Part shown: piece after piece, positions 40,701 through 49,663 of the stretch
Layout of the letters: every line of letters begins with the position of its first letter
How positions within the stretch are numbered: the first letter of the stretch is position 1
Source: Actinomycetes bacterium
GTDB lineage: Bacteria; Actinomycetota; Acidimicrobiia; Acidimicrobiales; Ilumatobacteraceae
Direction: 5' to 3'
DNA length: 49,749 bases
Assembly (NCBI GenBank): GCA_025360105.1
Contig: JANYCT010000017.1
Span: forward strand, 1 to 49,749
The notes under the pieces: generated by a model
The model's database searches: none
Told to the model about the DNA's origin: nothing
The model's input: the letters and a program-made list of their open reading frames with translations, nothing else
Translations under genes and position numbers: made by a program

Positions 40701-41350
40701 AGGTGCAACCCGCATTCGGTCTTGGCGTTACCTGCCCAACGCCCGCCGCGCCGGTCTTCGCCGGGGGCCACCGGGCGGGTGCACGGCCAGCACCCAATCG
40801 AGGGGTAGCCGCGCTCGGTGAGCGGATTCGCGGGCAGGTCGTGCAGTTGGGCGTACAGCAACATGTCGTCGTCGCTGAAGTCGGCGAGTGGGTTGATCTT
40901 GACGACGTTGCGGCCGATATCGAAACTGGCGATCGGCGTGTTGGCACGCGTGGGCCCATCGACCCGACGAACACCAGTGATCCACGCCGCCTTGCCACTG
41001 ATCGCACGATTGAGCGGCTCTACCTTGCGGATCGCGCAGCAGCCTTCGACATCGTTCTGCCAGAGGTTGTCGGGCTGCACGGAGGGCAGCGGATGAACGA
41101 CGCGCAGGTTGAGATCGAGTCGTCTGGTGAGTTCGTCGACCAACCACTTGGTCTCGGCGAAGAGATACTGCGTATCGAGCAGCACGATGTCGATGCCGGG
41201 CACCGCGGTGGCCGCAACGTGCACGAGCACTGCGTCCTCGAAGCTCGCCGTCACCACCAGTTCGGCGACGCCGTATGTGTCGGCAGCCCAGCGGAGCGTG
41301 TCGGCCGGGTGGCCCGCCGCGAGCGTGTCTGGGAACGTGGTCAACGACAT
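40697..41350 (-). CDS. cysH: adenylyl-sulfate (APS) reductase, assimilatory
   Basis: A 217-residue PP-loop reductase. Cysteine pair Cys104-Cys105 and the CWPC pair at 187-190 would bind a [4Fe-4S] cluster, which marks it as an APS rather than a PAPS reductase. The catalytic cysteine is in ECGLH (Cys213) at the C-terminus. It reduces APS to sulfite with thioredoxin. This agrees with the absence of a CysC kinase in the operon. ATG 41350 gives MSLTTFPDT; a longer frame adds eight residues. TAGAAC lies 7 nt ahead, and no ribosome site is seen. It is the first gene of cysH-cysD-cysN-cobA-cysS, all with 1-4 base overlaps. Confidence 0.95.
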   Translation of the reverse strand: MSLTTFPDTLAAGHPADTLRWAADTYGVAELVVTASFEDAVLVHVAATAVPGIDIVLLDTQYLFAETKWLVDELTRRLDLNLRVVHPLPSVQPDNLWQNDVEGCCAIRKVEPLNRAISGKAAWITGVRRVDGPTRANTPIASFDIGRNVVKINPLADFSDDDMLLYAQLHDLPANPLTERGYPSIGCWPCTRPVAPGEDRRGGRWAGNAKTECGLHL

Positions 41351-41394
41351 GTCGACTGTTCTACCACGAATCACGACAAAACTGATCGGGTTTA

Positions 41395-41417
41395 GGTGAA
41401 TTACACCGTGGTAGCTT
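41395..41417 (+). promoter_or_regulatory. divergent cys promoter region with GGTG-CACC inverted repeat
   Basis: Between cysH and the siroheme gene (73 bp) lies GGTGAATTACACC (41395-41407), an inverted repeat with arms GGTG and CACC and one mismatched pair inside. A TAGCTT box (41412-41417) ends 6 nt before ATG 41424, predicting a leaderless transcript on the plus strand. A sulfur-responsive regulator could bind the repeat; the regulator is not in this window. Confidence 0.45.
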
Positions 41418-41423
41418 CACACC

Positions 41424-41993
41424 ATGGCGTTCAGCTATCCGGTCTTTCTCGATCTGTCGGGCAGCAGGGTGCTGCTCGTGGGCGGTGGCCTGATCGCATT
41501 CCGCAAGGCAGGCGGCCTGGCCGCAGCCGGCGCGCACATCACCGTGGTGGCCCCGGAGGTACGCGACGACCTCGTCTCGCTCGTCGCCGAGGTTGAACGT
41601 CGGCCGTACCGACTGGGTGAGGCCGCCCACTACCAACTCGTAATGACTGCTACCAGCGATCCGGGCGTCAACGCCCAAGTGGCCGCCGATGCCCGTGACG
41701 CCGGTGTGTGGGTGAACAGTGCCGACGACCCGGCGAACTGCTCGTTCATCTTGCCCGCCGTCGCCCGGCGCGGGCTCGTGACGATGGCCATCAGCACCGG
41801 CGGAGCCAGCCCGGCGCTCGCCAGTCGCCTGCGTACTGACATCGCCGCCCGCGAACTCACCCCACAGGTCGAGGCCGCCGCCGTGGAACTCTCACGGCAA
41901 CGCAACGAGATCAAGGATTCTGGCGGCAGCACCGAAGACATCGACTGGACCGACCGCGTCACCCAAGCGCTGGACGGTAATCCCACTCAATAA
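41424..41993 (+). CDS. precorrin-2 dehydrogenase / siroheme synthase N-terminal domain (CysG-N, Met8-like)
   Basis: A 189-residue protein equal to the N-terminal part of CysG or to yeast Met8p. The dinucleotide site is RVLLVGGGLIAFRKAGGLAAAGAHITVVAPE, and NSADDPANCSFILPAVARRGLVTMAISTGGASPALASRLR contains the conserved Asp/Asn and Ser-rich site. It oxidises precorrin-2 to sirohydrochlorin with NAD+ and may also insert iron. Together with cobA on the other strand it gives siroheme, the cofactor of sulfite and nitrite reductases. The C-terminal methyltransferase of CysG is absent because cobA is separate. The gene is divergent from the cysH operon. Confidence 0.92.
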   Translation: MAFSYPVFLDLSGSRVLLVGGGLIAFRKAGGLAAAGAHITVVAPEVRDDLVSLVAEVERRPYRLGEAAHYQLVMTATSDPGVNAQVAADARDAGVWVNSADDPANCSFILPAVARRGLVTMAISTGGASPALASRLRTDIAARELTPQVEAAAVELSRQRNEIKDSGGSTEDIDWTDRVTQALDGNPTQ

Positions 41994-42036
41994 CAGGCGG
42001 GCTCAAGCACGGCTGGGTCGATATCCTTGCGGGCCT

Positions 42037-44622
42037 ATGACCACAATTCCGGACAAGCCATCCCTCGATGGCATCGAGGCCCGTTGGAGCCAGCAGTGGG
42101 ACGCCGATGGCACCTACCGCTTCGACCGCGCCGCCACCCGGGATCAGGTATTCGCCATCGACACGCCCCCGCCGACGGTGAGCGGCTCGCTGCACATCGG
42201 CCACGTGTTCAGCTACACCCACACCGACACGATTGCCCGCTATCAGCGCATGACCGGCAAGAGCGTGTTCTACCCCATTGGTTGGGATGACAACGGCTTG
42301 GCCACCGAGCGTCGGGTGCAGAACTACTTCGGCGTCCGCTGCGACCCGAGCGTTGGGTATCAGCCCGACTTCGAGCCCCCGTTCCGCGGTGAGCCGCCCA
42401 AGGATCATCACGCCATTGCCATCTCGCGTCCGAACTTCATCGAGTTGTGCGAAGAACTCACCGCACACGACGAACAGATCTTCGAAGACGTGCTGCGCCG
42501 CCTCGGCCTGTCGTACGACTGGTCGTTGTTGTACACCACCATCGACGATCACTCGCGCCGTGCCAGCCAGCGCGCGTTCCTACGTAACCTGCATCGCGGC
42601 GAGGCCTACACACACGACGCACCGACGCTCTGGGACGTGGACTACAAGACCGCGGTTGCACAGGCCGAGATGGAAGACCGCGAGACCGCCGGCGCATATC
42701 ACCACATCGCGTTCCATCGCACCGACGGCGGCGGCGACATCATCATCGACACCACCCGCCCCGAGTTGTTGCCAGCATGCGTTGCGCTCGTTGCGCATCC
42801 CTCAGACGAGCGGTATCAAGCGTTGTTCGGCACGGTCACCGTGAAGACCCCCCTCTTCGGCGTCGAGGTGCCAGTGCTCGCGCATCCGCTGGCCGACCCC
42901 GAAAAGGGCACCGGCATCGCGATGATCTGTACGTTCGGCGACACCACCGACGTCACATGGTGGCGCGAGCTGAACCTGCCCACGCGAGCCGTGGTCGGTC
43001 GCGACGGCCGACTCATCAGCGACGCCCCGTGGATCACCGATGCAACGGGCATCGACAACTACGCCCAGCTCATCGGCCGTAGCACCAAGCAGGCTCACAA
43101 GCAGACCGTCGAGATGCTGCGTGAGTCGGGCGAGCTGATCGGCGAGCCGCGTCCGATCATGCACCCGGTGAAGTTCTACGAGCGCGGCGACCGTCCGCTC
43201 GAGATCGTGTCGAGTCGTCAGTGGTACATCCGCAACGGCGGACGCGAGGCCGATCTGCGAGCCGCACTCGTCGCCCGAGGTGACGAGATCACGTGGAACC
43301 CGCCGCACATGCAGCACCGCTACACCAACTGGGTCGAGGGTCTGAACGGCGATTGGTTGATCAGCCGCCAGCGCTTCTTCGGCGTGCCTGTGCCGGTGTG
43401 GTACGCGCTCGATGCCGAGGGCAACCCGAACTACGACAAGCCGTTGGTGCCGGCCGAGTCGCGTCTGCCGGTGGATCCCTCCACCGATTGCCCTGACGGC
43501 TACACCAACGATCAGCGCAACCTGCCGAGCGGGTTCATGGGCGACCCCGACGTGATGGACACGTGGGCCACGTCGTCGCTCACGCCCGAAATCGCCGGGC
43601 GTTGGGGAGACGATCCCGATCTGTTTGAACGCGTCTACCCGATGGACATGCGACCGCAGGCCCACGACATCATCCGCACGTGGCTGTTCGCCAGCGTTGT
43701 TCGCGCCCATTGGGAACACGGCACTGCACCGTGGAGCAATGCGGCCATCAGCGGTTGGATCCTCGACCCCGATCGCAAGAAGATGTCGAAGTCGAAGGGC
43801 AATGTCGTCACCCCGATCGCGCTGCTCGATCAATACAGCACCGATGCCGTTCGCTACTGGTCAGCGTCCGCGCGGCCCGGCGTTGACACCGCGATGACCG
43901 AGGACCAGATGAAGGTCGGTCGCAAACTGGCGATGAAGTTGCTCAACGTGAGCAAATTCGTGCTCACCTTCGGTGCACCGGCAAGCGATGCGGCCGCAAC
44001 CGATCCGGTCGACACGTCGATGCTTGCGCGGCTCGCCGCTGTCGTGAGCGAATGCACCATTGCCTTCGACGGATTCGACTACGCGCGTTCGCTCGAGCGG
44101 ACCGAGGCGTTCTTCTGGTGGTTCTGCGACGACTACGTCGAACTGGTCAAGAGTCGCGCGTACGGCACACACGGCGAAGCCGCCGCAGCGAGCGCACGGT
44201 CGGCACTACGCACCGCGCTCAGCGCGATCCAGCGCTTGTTCGCGCCATTCATCCCCTTCACCACCGAAGAGGTGTGGAGTTGGTGGCAGACCGGCTCGAT
44301 TCACCGCGCATCGTGGCCAGCGGTCGACGACATTGCTCAGGGCACTACCGTGGCCGGGGACCCCAACCTGCTCGGTGTGGTCTGCGAGGTCATGGCTTTG
44401 GTGCGTCGAGCCAAGACCGAGGCCAAGGTGAGCCAGCGCGCCACTGTTGAACGTTTGGTGGTATCGGCACCCGAGCGCCTGCACGGCGCCATCGAAGCAG
44501 GTCGGGCCGACATCAGCGACGCAGGCTCGGTGACCGACTTCGTGATCGATGCCACCCTCAAGGATGGCGCCACGGAAATCGGTTGTACGATCACTCTGGG
44601 CGAAACTTTGCCGGCCGTTTGA
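42037..44622 (+). CDS. valS: valine--tRNA ligase
   Basis: An 861-residue class I synthetase. HIGH is at 53-56 (SGSLHIGHVF), KMSKS appears as KKMSKSKGN, and the CP1 editing domain lies between (ERDNE and TTRPELL segments such as DTTRPELLPACVALVAHP). The anticodon-binding helices are complete, but there is no long charged coiled-coil tRNA arm at the end, which many bacterial ValRS have; the protein stops at DATLKDGATEIGCTITLGETLPAV. This fits the shorter ValRS subtype found in some actinobacteria. It charges tRNA-Val and edits Thr. TATCCT lies 9 nt before ATG 42037; no T-box-like leader fits between it and the previous gene. Confidence 0.97.
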   Translation: MTTIPDKPSLDGIEARWSQQWDADGTYRFDRAATRDQVFAIDTPPPTVSGSLHIGHVFSYTHTDTIARYQRMTGKSVFYPIGWDDNGLATERRVQNYFGVRCDPSVGYQPDFEPPFRGEPPKDHHAIAISRPNFIELCEELTAHDEQIFEDVLRRLGLSYDWSLLYTTIDDHSRRASQRAFLRNLHRGEAYTHDAPTLWDVDYKTAVAQAEMEDRETAGAYHHIAFHRTDGGGDIIIDTTRPELLPACVALVAHPSDERYQALFGTVTVKTPLFGVEVPVLAHPLADPEKGTGIAMICTFGDTTDVTWWRELNLPTRAVVGRDGRLISDAPWITDATGIDNYAQLIGRSTKQAHKQTVEMLRESGELIGEPRPIMHPVKFYERGDRPLEIVSSRQWYIRNGGREADLRAALVARGDEITWNPPHMQHRYTNWVEGLNGDWLISRQRFFGVPVPVWYALDAEGNPNYDKPLVPAESRLPVDPSTDCPDGYTNDQRNLPSGFMGDPDVMDTWATSSLTPEIAGRWGDDPDLFERVYPMDMRPQAHDIIRTWLFASVVRAHWEHGTAPWSNAAISGWILDPDRKKMSKSKGNVVTPIALLDQYSTDAVRYWSASARPGVDTAMTEDQMKVGRKLAMKLLNVSKFVLTFGAPASDAAATDPVDTSMLARLAAVVSECTIAFDGFDYARSLERTEAFFWWFCDDYVELVKSRAYGTHGEAAAASARSALRTALSAIQRLFAPFIPFTTEEVWSWWQTGSIHRASWPAVDDIAQGTTVAGDPNLLGVVCEVMALVRRAKTEAKVSQRATVERLVVSAPERLHGAIEAGRADISDAGSVTDFVIDATLKDGATEIGCTITLGETLPAV

Positions 44623-44783
44623 CCACACATCGCGTTACCGTGACATTGGCTCTGGCATGATGGGACGCAACCAAGAACAACGGTGTTGCCCTCCATCCAC
44701 TCCTCAGTCCCGCTGTCCCGCCCGACGGAGCACGGCCGTGAGTAACACCTACCGGCTTACGCCGCTTTCTGTCGACCACACTT

Positions 44784-44807
44784 CCCGCCGAGGTCGCCAG
44801 AGGGCGG
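44784..44807 (+). terminator. possible valS terminator in the 239-bp convergent gap
   Basis: In the gap between valS and the MscS gene (44623-44861), CCCGCC (44784-44789) and GGGCGG (44802-44807) can pair over a 12-base loop and are followed by a T-rich run, CGTTTGTCGTTCT. No other gene, repeat or RNA was seen in this stretch. The stem is only 6 bp, so support is weak. Confidence 0.35.
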
Positions 44808-44861
44808 CGTTTGTCGTTCTCGTTCAGGCTGCGCCATATGGTCAGCGCAGCGTCAGAACGG

Positions 44862-45752
44862 TCAGATGGTCGACCGCGGCACGGCGTCGGAGCGGTCGAG
44901 CAGCACCACATTGGGGGCTGGGGCGGCAGGCGCAGTGAGCCGACCATCGGCGAAGGCCTCGAGCACGAGGAGTCGCCATGCCCGACGAACCTCGTCAATC
45001 CGGCCGGGCTGGGTTGCGACCCTGACACGGAAGAGCACGCGATCGTCGCGTATATCCATGACCCCTACGATCTTTGGCTCGCCGGCGAGCATCGCCGCAA
45101 CGTGCTCATCGGCCACGAGCGCTGCGCTGAGGTCGGCAACGACTCGATTGAGATCGGGGCTGTTCATGCTGCGCGCGACCTCGACGTCGAGCGGGCCGGT
45201 TGCCGATTTGGACAAGTTGCCAACCCTGACCACGTTGCCGTGCGGCACGTACCACACCGTGCCGTCGCCATCGCGAACTCTTGCCGTGCGCAGAGTCACA
45301 CGCTCGACAGTGCCACGTGCGTGGCCGAGATCGACCTCGTCGCCCGCGCCGAACTGGTCGTCCGCGAGCACGAAGAAACCGGCAATGACATCGCGAATGA
45401 GCATCTGCGCGCCGAAACCGATCGCACCACCAATGACTGTTGCGACTGCGACAAACGCTCCGATGTTGATGCCGAGTTGACTGATGACGGTGATAACCGC
45501 AGTAGACCAGACAATGCCAATCAGGGCCGCCCGCAGCGACGAGCTGAGCGCTCGACGACGTGCCTCTGCTCGAGGATCGTCATCCGACGACGTGTGATTG
45601 AAGATTCGAGTCAGGACACGGCCGATGAGATTACGGATCGCCACCGTCGCGAGAAACGCCAGCAAGAGCACGATCAGAATTCGAAGTGGCGTGAGCAGGT
45701 GCCATCGCTCGAGGTTCTGCACCCACTCGGGTTGTGTCTTCTCGGCCAGCAT
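44862..45752 (-). CDS. MscS-type mechanosensitive ion channel
   Basis: A 296-residue small-conductance mechanosensitive channel. Three membrane helices are visible: LRILIVLLLAFLATVAIRNLI, LIGIVWSTAVITVISQLGINI and the pore helix FVAVATVIGGAIGFGAQMLIRDVIAGFFVLADDQF. The beta domain follows with VDLGHARGTVERVTLRTARVRDGDGTVWYVPHGNVVRVGNLSK, and a C-terminal vestibule. It opens under membrane tension and releases solutes during osmotic down-shock. The frame runs open upstream for 134 codons, but most of that overlaps the divergent LCP gene. ATG 45752 has TATCGT exactly 7 nt upstream and gives MLAEKTQPEW; GTG 45761 is an alternative three codons longer. Confidence 0.9.
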   Translation of the reverse strand: MLAEKTQPEWVQNLERWHLLTPLRILIVLLLAFLATVAIRNLIGRVLTRIFNHTSSDDDPRAEARRRALSSSLRAALIGIVWSTAVITVISQLGINIGAFVAVATVIGGAIGFGAQMLIRDVIAGFFVLADDQFGAGDEVDLGHARGTVERVTLRTARVRDGDGTVWYVPHGNVVRVGNLSKSATGPLDVEVARSMNSPDLNRVVADLSAALVADEHVAAMLAGEPKIVGVMDIRDDRVLFRVRVATQPGRIDEVRRAWRLLVLEAFADGRLTAPAAPAPNVVLLDRSDAVPRSTI

Positions 45753-45837
45753 CGAGATCACGATACTCGCACCGCCCGATGCGACAGGTGAGCCTGCATC
45801 CCCAACCCACCGTAGGTAGCGGTAGCGTTGCGGCTTC

Positions 45838-47214
45838 ATGGGCATCAGGGCATCGAAGAAGACGCGCGTAGCGTTGGCTCCTTCTGAGCACCGCACCGTC
45901 GCGCAGTACGTGGTGGTGACCCTCAACATCATCATCATCGCAGCGTGTTTCGTCGGTGCTGGGCTGCTGATCTTCGGACAAAACGTGGTCAACAACTTGC
46001 AGAAGACCAGCCAAATCGCCGCCCCGACATCAACGCTGGTCGCGGGCGTGATCAGCACGTCGAACTCGTCTGGAGAACAGAGCACGACCACGGCTGCACC
46101 GTTCCCCGACGCCGATCCGACCGCGCAGAACTTCCTCGTCACGGGTGCCGACAACGGTGCATGCGTGTCGCCGGATTCCCCGTACTACGCGGCGTTCGGC
46201 GATCGCACCGCGTTGGGAGCGCGCAGCGACACGATCATGGTCATGCGCGTCGACCCTGCCACCAGTCGAGCCGCCATCTTGTCGTTCCCACGAGACCTGT
46301 GGGTGAAGATCGATGGGAGCAACGGATACAGCCGAATCAACAGCGCGTACAGCAAGAACAATCCGCAGAAGCTGATCAACACCATCTACAGCGACTTCGG
46401 CATTGCCATCCAGCACTACATCCAGATCGATTTCTGTGCGTTCAAGTCGCTGGTCGATTCGGTCGGTGGTGTCTCGGTGCCATTCGAATACCCGGCCCGC
46501 GATGTGCACACCGGCCTGAACGTGCCCGACGTCGGTTGTTACAAGTTCGCAGGTGATCATGGCCTTGCCTACGTGCGGTCACGGTACTACGAGTACCTCG
46601 ACCCGAAGACCGGGAAGTGGAAAGAAGATCCGGCCAGCGACTATGGCCGCATTTCGCGCCAGCAGGACTTTCTGCGGCGCACCATCTCCAAGGTGTTGTC
46701 GCAGGGCGCGTTCAACATTTCTCGAGCCCGCACGCTCATCGATGTCGCCCAGAAATACGTAGTGGTCGATCCTGACTTGACCATTGCGAAGGAACTCGAG
46801 TTCGCCGGCGTGCTCAAGACCCTGAACCCCGCGGCGCTGCAGACGTACCAGGTGGAGGGTGTGGGAAAGATGATCAACGGCAACGCCGTCATCGAGCCGC
46901 ACCTCGGTGGTGACAACATGAAGGCGATCCTGTCGATCTTCAGAGGGCAGGCCCAGTTGGCGGCTGCGCCCGACCAGGTGTTCGAATCGACCACCACGAG
47001 CGTGCCCCGAACCACCACGACCACCACATCGACGCCCGTGAGCACCACCATCGGCTTCGGCCCTCCGGCGAGCACAACGACAGTCACAGCAACGCCCACG
47101 ACGACGAGCTCGACGACAACCAGCTCGATTCCCACCGGCACGACCCTGCCGGTCTCGGGCGCCACCGAGATAGTCAAGGGCGTCGTGCCCCCCAAAGGCG
47201 TGACCTGCCCCTAG
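45838..47214 (+). CDS. LCP-family (LytR-CpsA-Psr) cell-wall polymer ligase 1
   Basis: A 458-residue type II membrane protein. A short basic cytoplasmic tail is followed by one membrane helix (about 24-47) and a Ser/Thr linker. The LCP domain has GARSDTIMVMRVDPATSRAAILSFPRDLWV (Arg and Asp of the pyrophosphate-lipid site), VDSVGGVSVPFEYPARD, HGLAYVRSRYYEYLD and GRISRQQDFLRRTISK. It attaches wall polymers such as teichoic acid or arabinogalactan to peptidoglycan outside the cell. The last 75 residues are Thr/Ser/Pro-rich and end VKGVVPPKGVTCP. External cysteines include Cys109, DFCAFK, VGCYKF and the terminal VTC. TAGCGT lies 9 nt before ATG 45838. A close paralogue follows. Confidence 0.93.
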   Translation: MGIRASKKTRVALAPSEHRTVAQYVVVTLNIIIIAACFVGAGLLIFGQNVVNNLQKTSQIAAPTSTLVAGVISTSNSSGEQSTTTAAPFPDADPTAQNFLVTGADNGACVSPDSPYYAAFGDRTALGARSDTIMVMRVDPATSRAAILSFPRDLWVKIDGSNGYSRINSAYSKNNPQKLINTIYSDFGIAIQHYIQIDFCAFKSLVDSVGGVSVPFEYPARDVHTGLNVPDVGCYKFAGDHGLAYVRSRYYEYLDPKTGKWKEDPASDYGRISRQQDFLRRTISKVLSQGAFNISRARTLIDVAQKYVVVDPDLTIAKELEFAGVLKTLNPAALQTYQVEGVGKMINGNAVIEPHLGGDNMKAILSIFRGQAQLAAAPDQVFESTTTSVPRTTTTTTSTPVSTTIGFGPPASTTTVTATPTTTSSTTTSSIPTGTTLPVSGATEIVKGVVPPKGVTCP

Positions 47215-47309
47215 ATCTTCCGGCCGAAGAGGTTTCGCCTCGCTGCGGGCCAACCGTCACATAGGGGTGCCCTGACTCGCGAGGGGGCGGCAACTAGCGT
47301 CGTAGCGCC

Positions 47310-48551
47310 ATGTCGAATCACGTCGTACCGCCCAGCCCCCGTCACACGGCTGCGCAGCGGTTCGTTCTGGTGATCAACTGTCTGCTCGTAGTGGGCTGCT
47401 TCGTGGGTGCAGCGGTGCTCGTGCTCGGCCAACGCTTCGTCAACGGTCAGCAGAAGTCTCAACCGGTGGTGAATCTGGCCAAGGCCGATGTAGCCAAGCT
47501 CGGGCCCAACGAGACCTTTCCCAACGCCGATCCCAAGGCGATGAACTTCCTGATCACCGGCGCCGACAACAACGCGTGCGTGGATCCCAGTTCGCCCTTT
47601 GCCGGTGCGTTCGGTGACCGCACCGCGGCGGGACAGCGCAGCGACACCATCATGATCATGCGCGTCGATCCTTCCACGAGCCAAGCGGCTGTCTTGTCGT
47701 TTCCCCGTGACCTCTGGGTACCCATTCATGGCACGGGCAGTGACAATCGCATCAACGCTGCCTATGTCAAGAACAACCCGACCACGTTGATCCAAACGAT
47801 CTATGACAACTTCGGCATCGGCATCGACCACTTCATCCAAGTTGATTTCTGCGCATTCAAGACACTTGTCGACGCCGTTGGCGGCGTCTCGGTTCCGTTT
47901 CAGTACGCCGCCCGCGACGTGCATACCGGTCTGAATGTACCGACCGTCGGCTGCTTCAAATTGGGCGGCGATCACGCGCTTGCATATGTCCGGTCAAGGC
48001 ACTACGAGTACCTCGACCCGACGAGTGGCCAATGGGTCGAGGACGGTTTCGCCGACCTCGGGCGCATTTCGCGTCAACAGGACTTCCTGCGGCGCGTGGT
48101 CGGCAAAGCGCTGAGCACCGGTGTGTACACACCCTCGGTGGCACGTGGTCTCATCCAGACCGCACAGAAGTACGTCGTCACCGACCCTGATCTCACCCTG
48201 CAGAAGATGCTGCAGTTCGCTGGTGTGGTCAAGAACCTTGATCAGAACAATCTGCGCACCTACCAGATCGAGGTCAAGCGCGATACTCGCAGCGGTAACG
48301 ACGTGCTCATTCCTCGGGTGACGACCAACAATATGAAGGCGGTTCTGGCAGTCTTCAAGGGCGCCGCACCCATGCTCGAGGCGCCGAGCCAGTCGCCACC
48401 GGCCACGAACGCCGCGTCGCCCACAACCGCCGCGAAGGCGGGCTCTGCATCGGCACCCGACACCACACCCGCAGGCAATCAACCTGCGGGTGGCGACGGG
48501 GCGCAGGAGAACGTGAAGGGCATCGTTCCCCCCAAAGACGTGCGCTGCTGA
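47310..48551 (+). CDS. LCP-family cell-wall polymer ligase 2
   Basis: A 413-residue paralogue of the upstream gene, with the same architecture: membrane helix at about 17-40, LCP core (GQRSDTIMIMRVDPSTSQAAVLSFPRDLWV, VDAVGGVSVPFQYAARD, HALAYVRSRHYEYLD, GRISRQQDFLRRVVGK), then a shorter Pro/Ala/Ser-rich linker and the end VKGIVPPKDVRC. The extracellular cysteines stand at positions matching those of the first copy (NNAC, DFCAFK, VGCFKL, VRC). The tandem arrangement and high identity suggest duplication, with possible division of labour between polymers. TAGCGT is 9 nt before ATG 47310, as in the first gene, so each probably has its own promoter. It abuts the convergent hydrolase gene with no gap. 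Confidence 0.93.
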   Translation: MSNHVVPPSPRHTAAQRFVLVINCLLVVGCFVGAAVLVLGQRFVNGQQKSQPVVNLAKADVAKLGPNETFPNADPKAMNFLITGADNNACVDPSSPFAGAFGDRTAAGQRSDTIMIMRVDPSTSQAAVLSFPRDLWVPIHGTGSDNRINAAYVKNNPTTLIQTIYDNFGIGIDHFIQVDFCAFKTLVDAVGGVSVPFQYAARDVHTGLNVPTVGCFKLGGDHALAYVRSRHYEYLDPTSGQWVEDGFADLGRISRQQDFLRRVVGKALSTGVYTPSVARGLIQTAQKYVVTDPDLTLQKMLQFAGVVKNLDQNNLRTYQIEVKRDTRSGNDVLIPRVTTNNMKAVLAVFKGAAPMLEAPSQSPPATNAASPTTAAKAGSASAPDTTPAGNQPAGGDGAQENVKGIVPPKDVRC

Positions 48552-49592
48552 TCAGCGGCGCATGATTGTGACACCAGGCACGGCATTGAGACGATCGGCT
48601 TCCGCGTTGCCGCGGGCAGGATCGAGGCGCAGCGTGATGTCGAAAAACGCCCCGATTGCCTGCGCTTGCAACGACAGGCTCTCACGCCAGGGACGCAAGC
48701 CCGGACCAGATGCGTCTGCGGCCGTGGACTCGAGGTATTCCGACACGATCGGTGGCAGGTCGGGGATCTGATGGGCGAGTTCGGCATACAGACCCATATC
48801 GCTGGCTGCCTGATGCGCCGCTCTGGCGAGGTCCAAACGCCACACCGGCTCACCTGGCAGAAGCGCCCAAGGGCGATCACCGTCGCTCGACGCGGGAGTC
48901 GCCTGATCCAACTCGGCGATGACCAACAACGTCGGCGCATGCACCCGCCCGAGCAAGGCATCGCTCATCGTGCGCGTGTACGCCTGCAGACCAACCACCG
49001 CGCGGACGCGTTCGTCGCCGGGCACGCCGCGCGACCCGGCGACAGCGGCCATCGCGGTGTAGGCCCCATACGAGTGACCGACCGCTGCAACACGACTCGG
49101 GTCGATGGCCGCAAGCAGCGCGTTGGGAAGACCGGTGCTGTGCCCAGTTCCGGCGAGCATGTTGTCGAGCAGGAACCCGGCATCGCCGACACGGTTCATC
49201 TCATTCGTGCGATCGTCAACATTCGTACCGAGTAGCCAATCGGCCAGTGCATCGCCGGGGTGATCCGCAGATACCACCACCGCGCCGCGTGCAGCGAGTG
49301 CTTCGGAGAGCAGCGAGTACGCGAACCTCATGCCGGTGCGACCGTGTGAGAACAACACCAAGGGAAAGCTGCCCGCAGCAACCGTTGGTTCATGACGGGC
49401 GCCGGCGGATTCGAAGGCCACGCCGGGTAACAACTCGTAGGTGGCCATCGCCTCGTCGGCGATGGTTGCGGGATACCAGATGTCGACACCCAGCATCCGA
49501 TTGTCTCGGGCATCATCGACCAGCAACGTGGAACGTCGCCCGACGGGGTAAGCCTGTGGTTCGAGCGGTGGGGCTGCAGTGAGAACGGTCAC
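48552..49592 (-). CDS. alpha/beta hydrolase (PAF-acetylhydrolase/dienelactone-hydrolase-like)
   Basis: A 346-residue alpha/beta hydrolase. The oxyanion region is LVLFSHGRTGMRF (about 79-90), the nucleophile elbow is GHSYG (172-176) with Ser174, and the acid is probably Asp in LLVIAELDQATP; a later His (AHQA) is a plausible third member. The N-terminal VDIWYPA resembles platelet-activating-factor acetylhydrolase-type enzymes. No signal peptide is seen. Substrate is unknown. The start is GTG 49592, with a TAGCCT box 6 nt upstream and no ribosome site. It is convergent with the second LCP gene. Confidence 0.87.
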   Translation of the reverse strand: MTVLTAAPPLEPQAYPVGRRSTLLVDDARDNRMLGVDIWYPATIADEAMATYELLPGVAFESAGARHEPTVAAGSFPLVLFSHGRTGMRFAYSLLSEALAARGAVVVSADHPGDALADWLLGTNVDDRTNEMNRVGDAGFLLDNMLAGTGHSTGLPNALLAAIDPSRVAAVGHSYGAYTAMAAVAGSRGVPGDERVRAVVGLQAYTRTMSDALLGRVHAPTLLVIAELDQATPASSDGDRPWALLPGEPVWRLDLARAAHQAASDMGLYAELAHQIPDLPPIVSEYLESTAADASGPGLRPWRESLSLQAQAIGAFFDITLRLDPARGNAEADRLNAVPGVTIMRR

Positions 49593-49663
49593 CGTGTCAG
49601 GCTACGACCCGCTTGCGCCGCAACTCAGATTCTCGGGCTGATCGGTGGGCGACATCACGTTGT

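Noticed and set aside
44623-44861. A small gene or riboswitch in the gap after valS
   Set aside because: No start with ribosome site or -10 box, no conserved fold recognised; the gap lies between convergent genes and holds at most a weak terminator.
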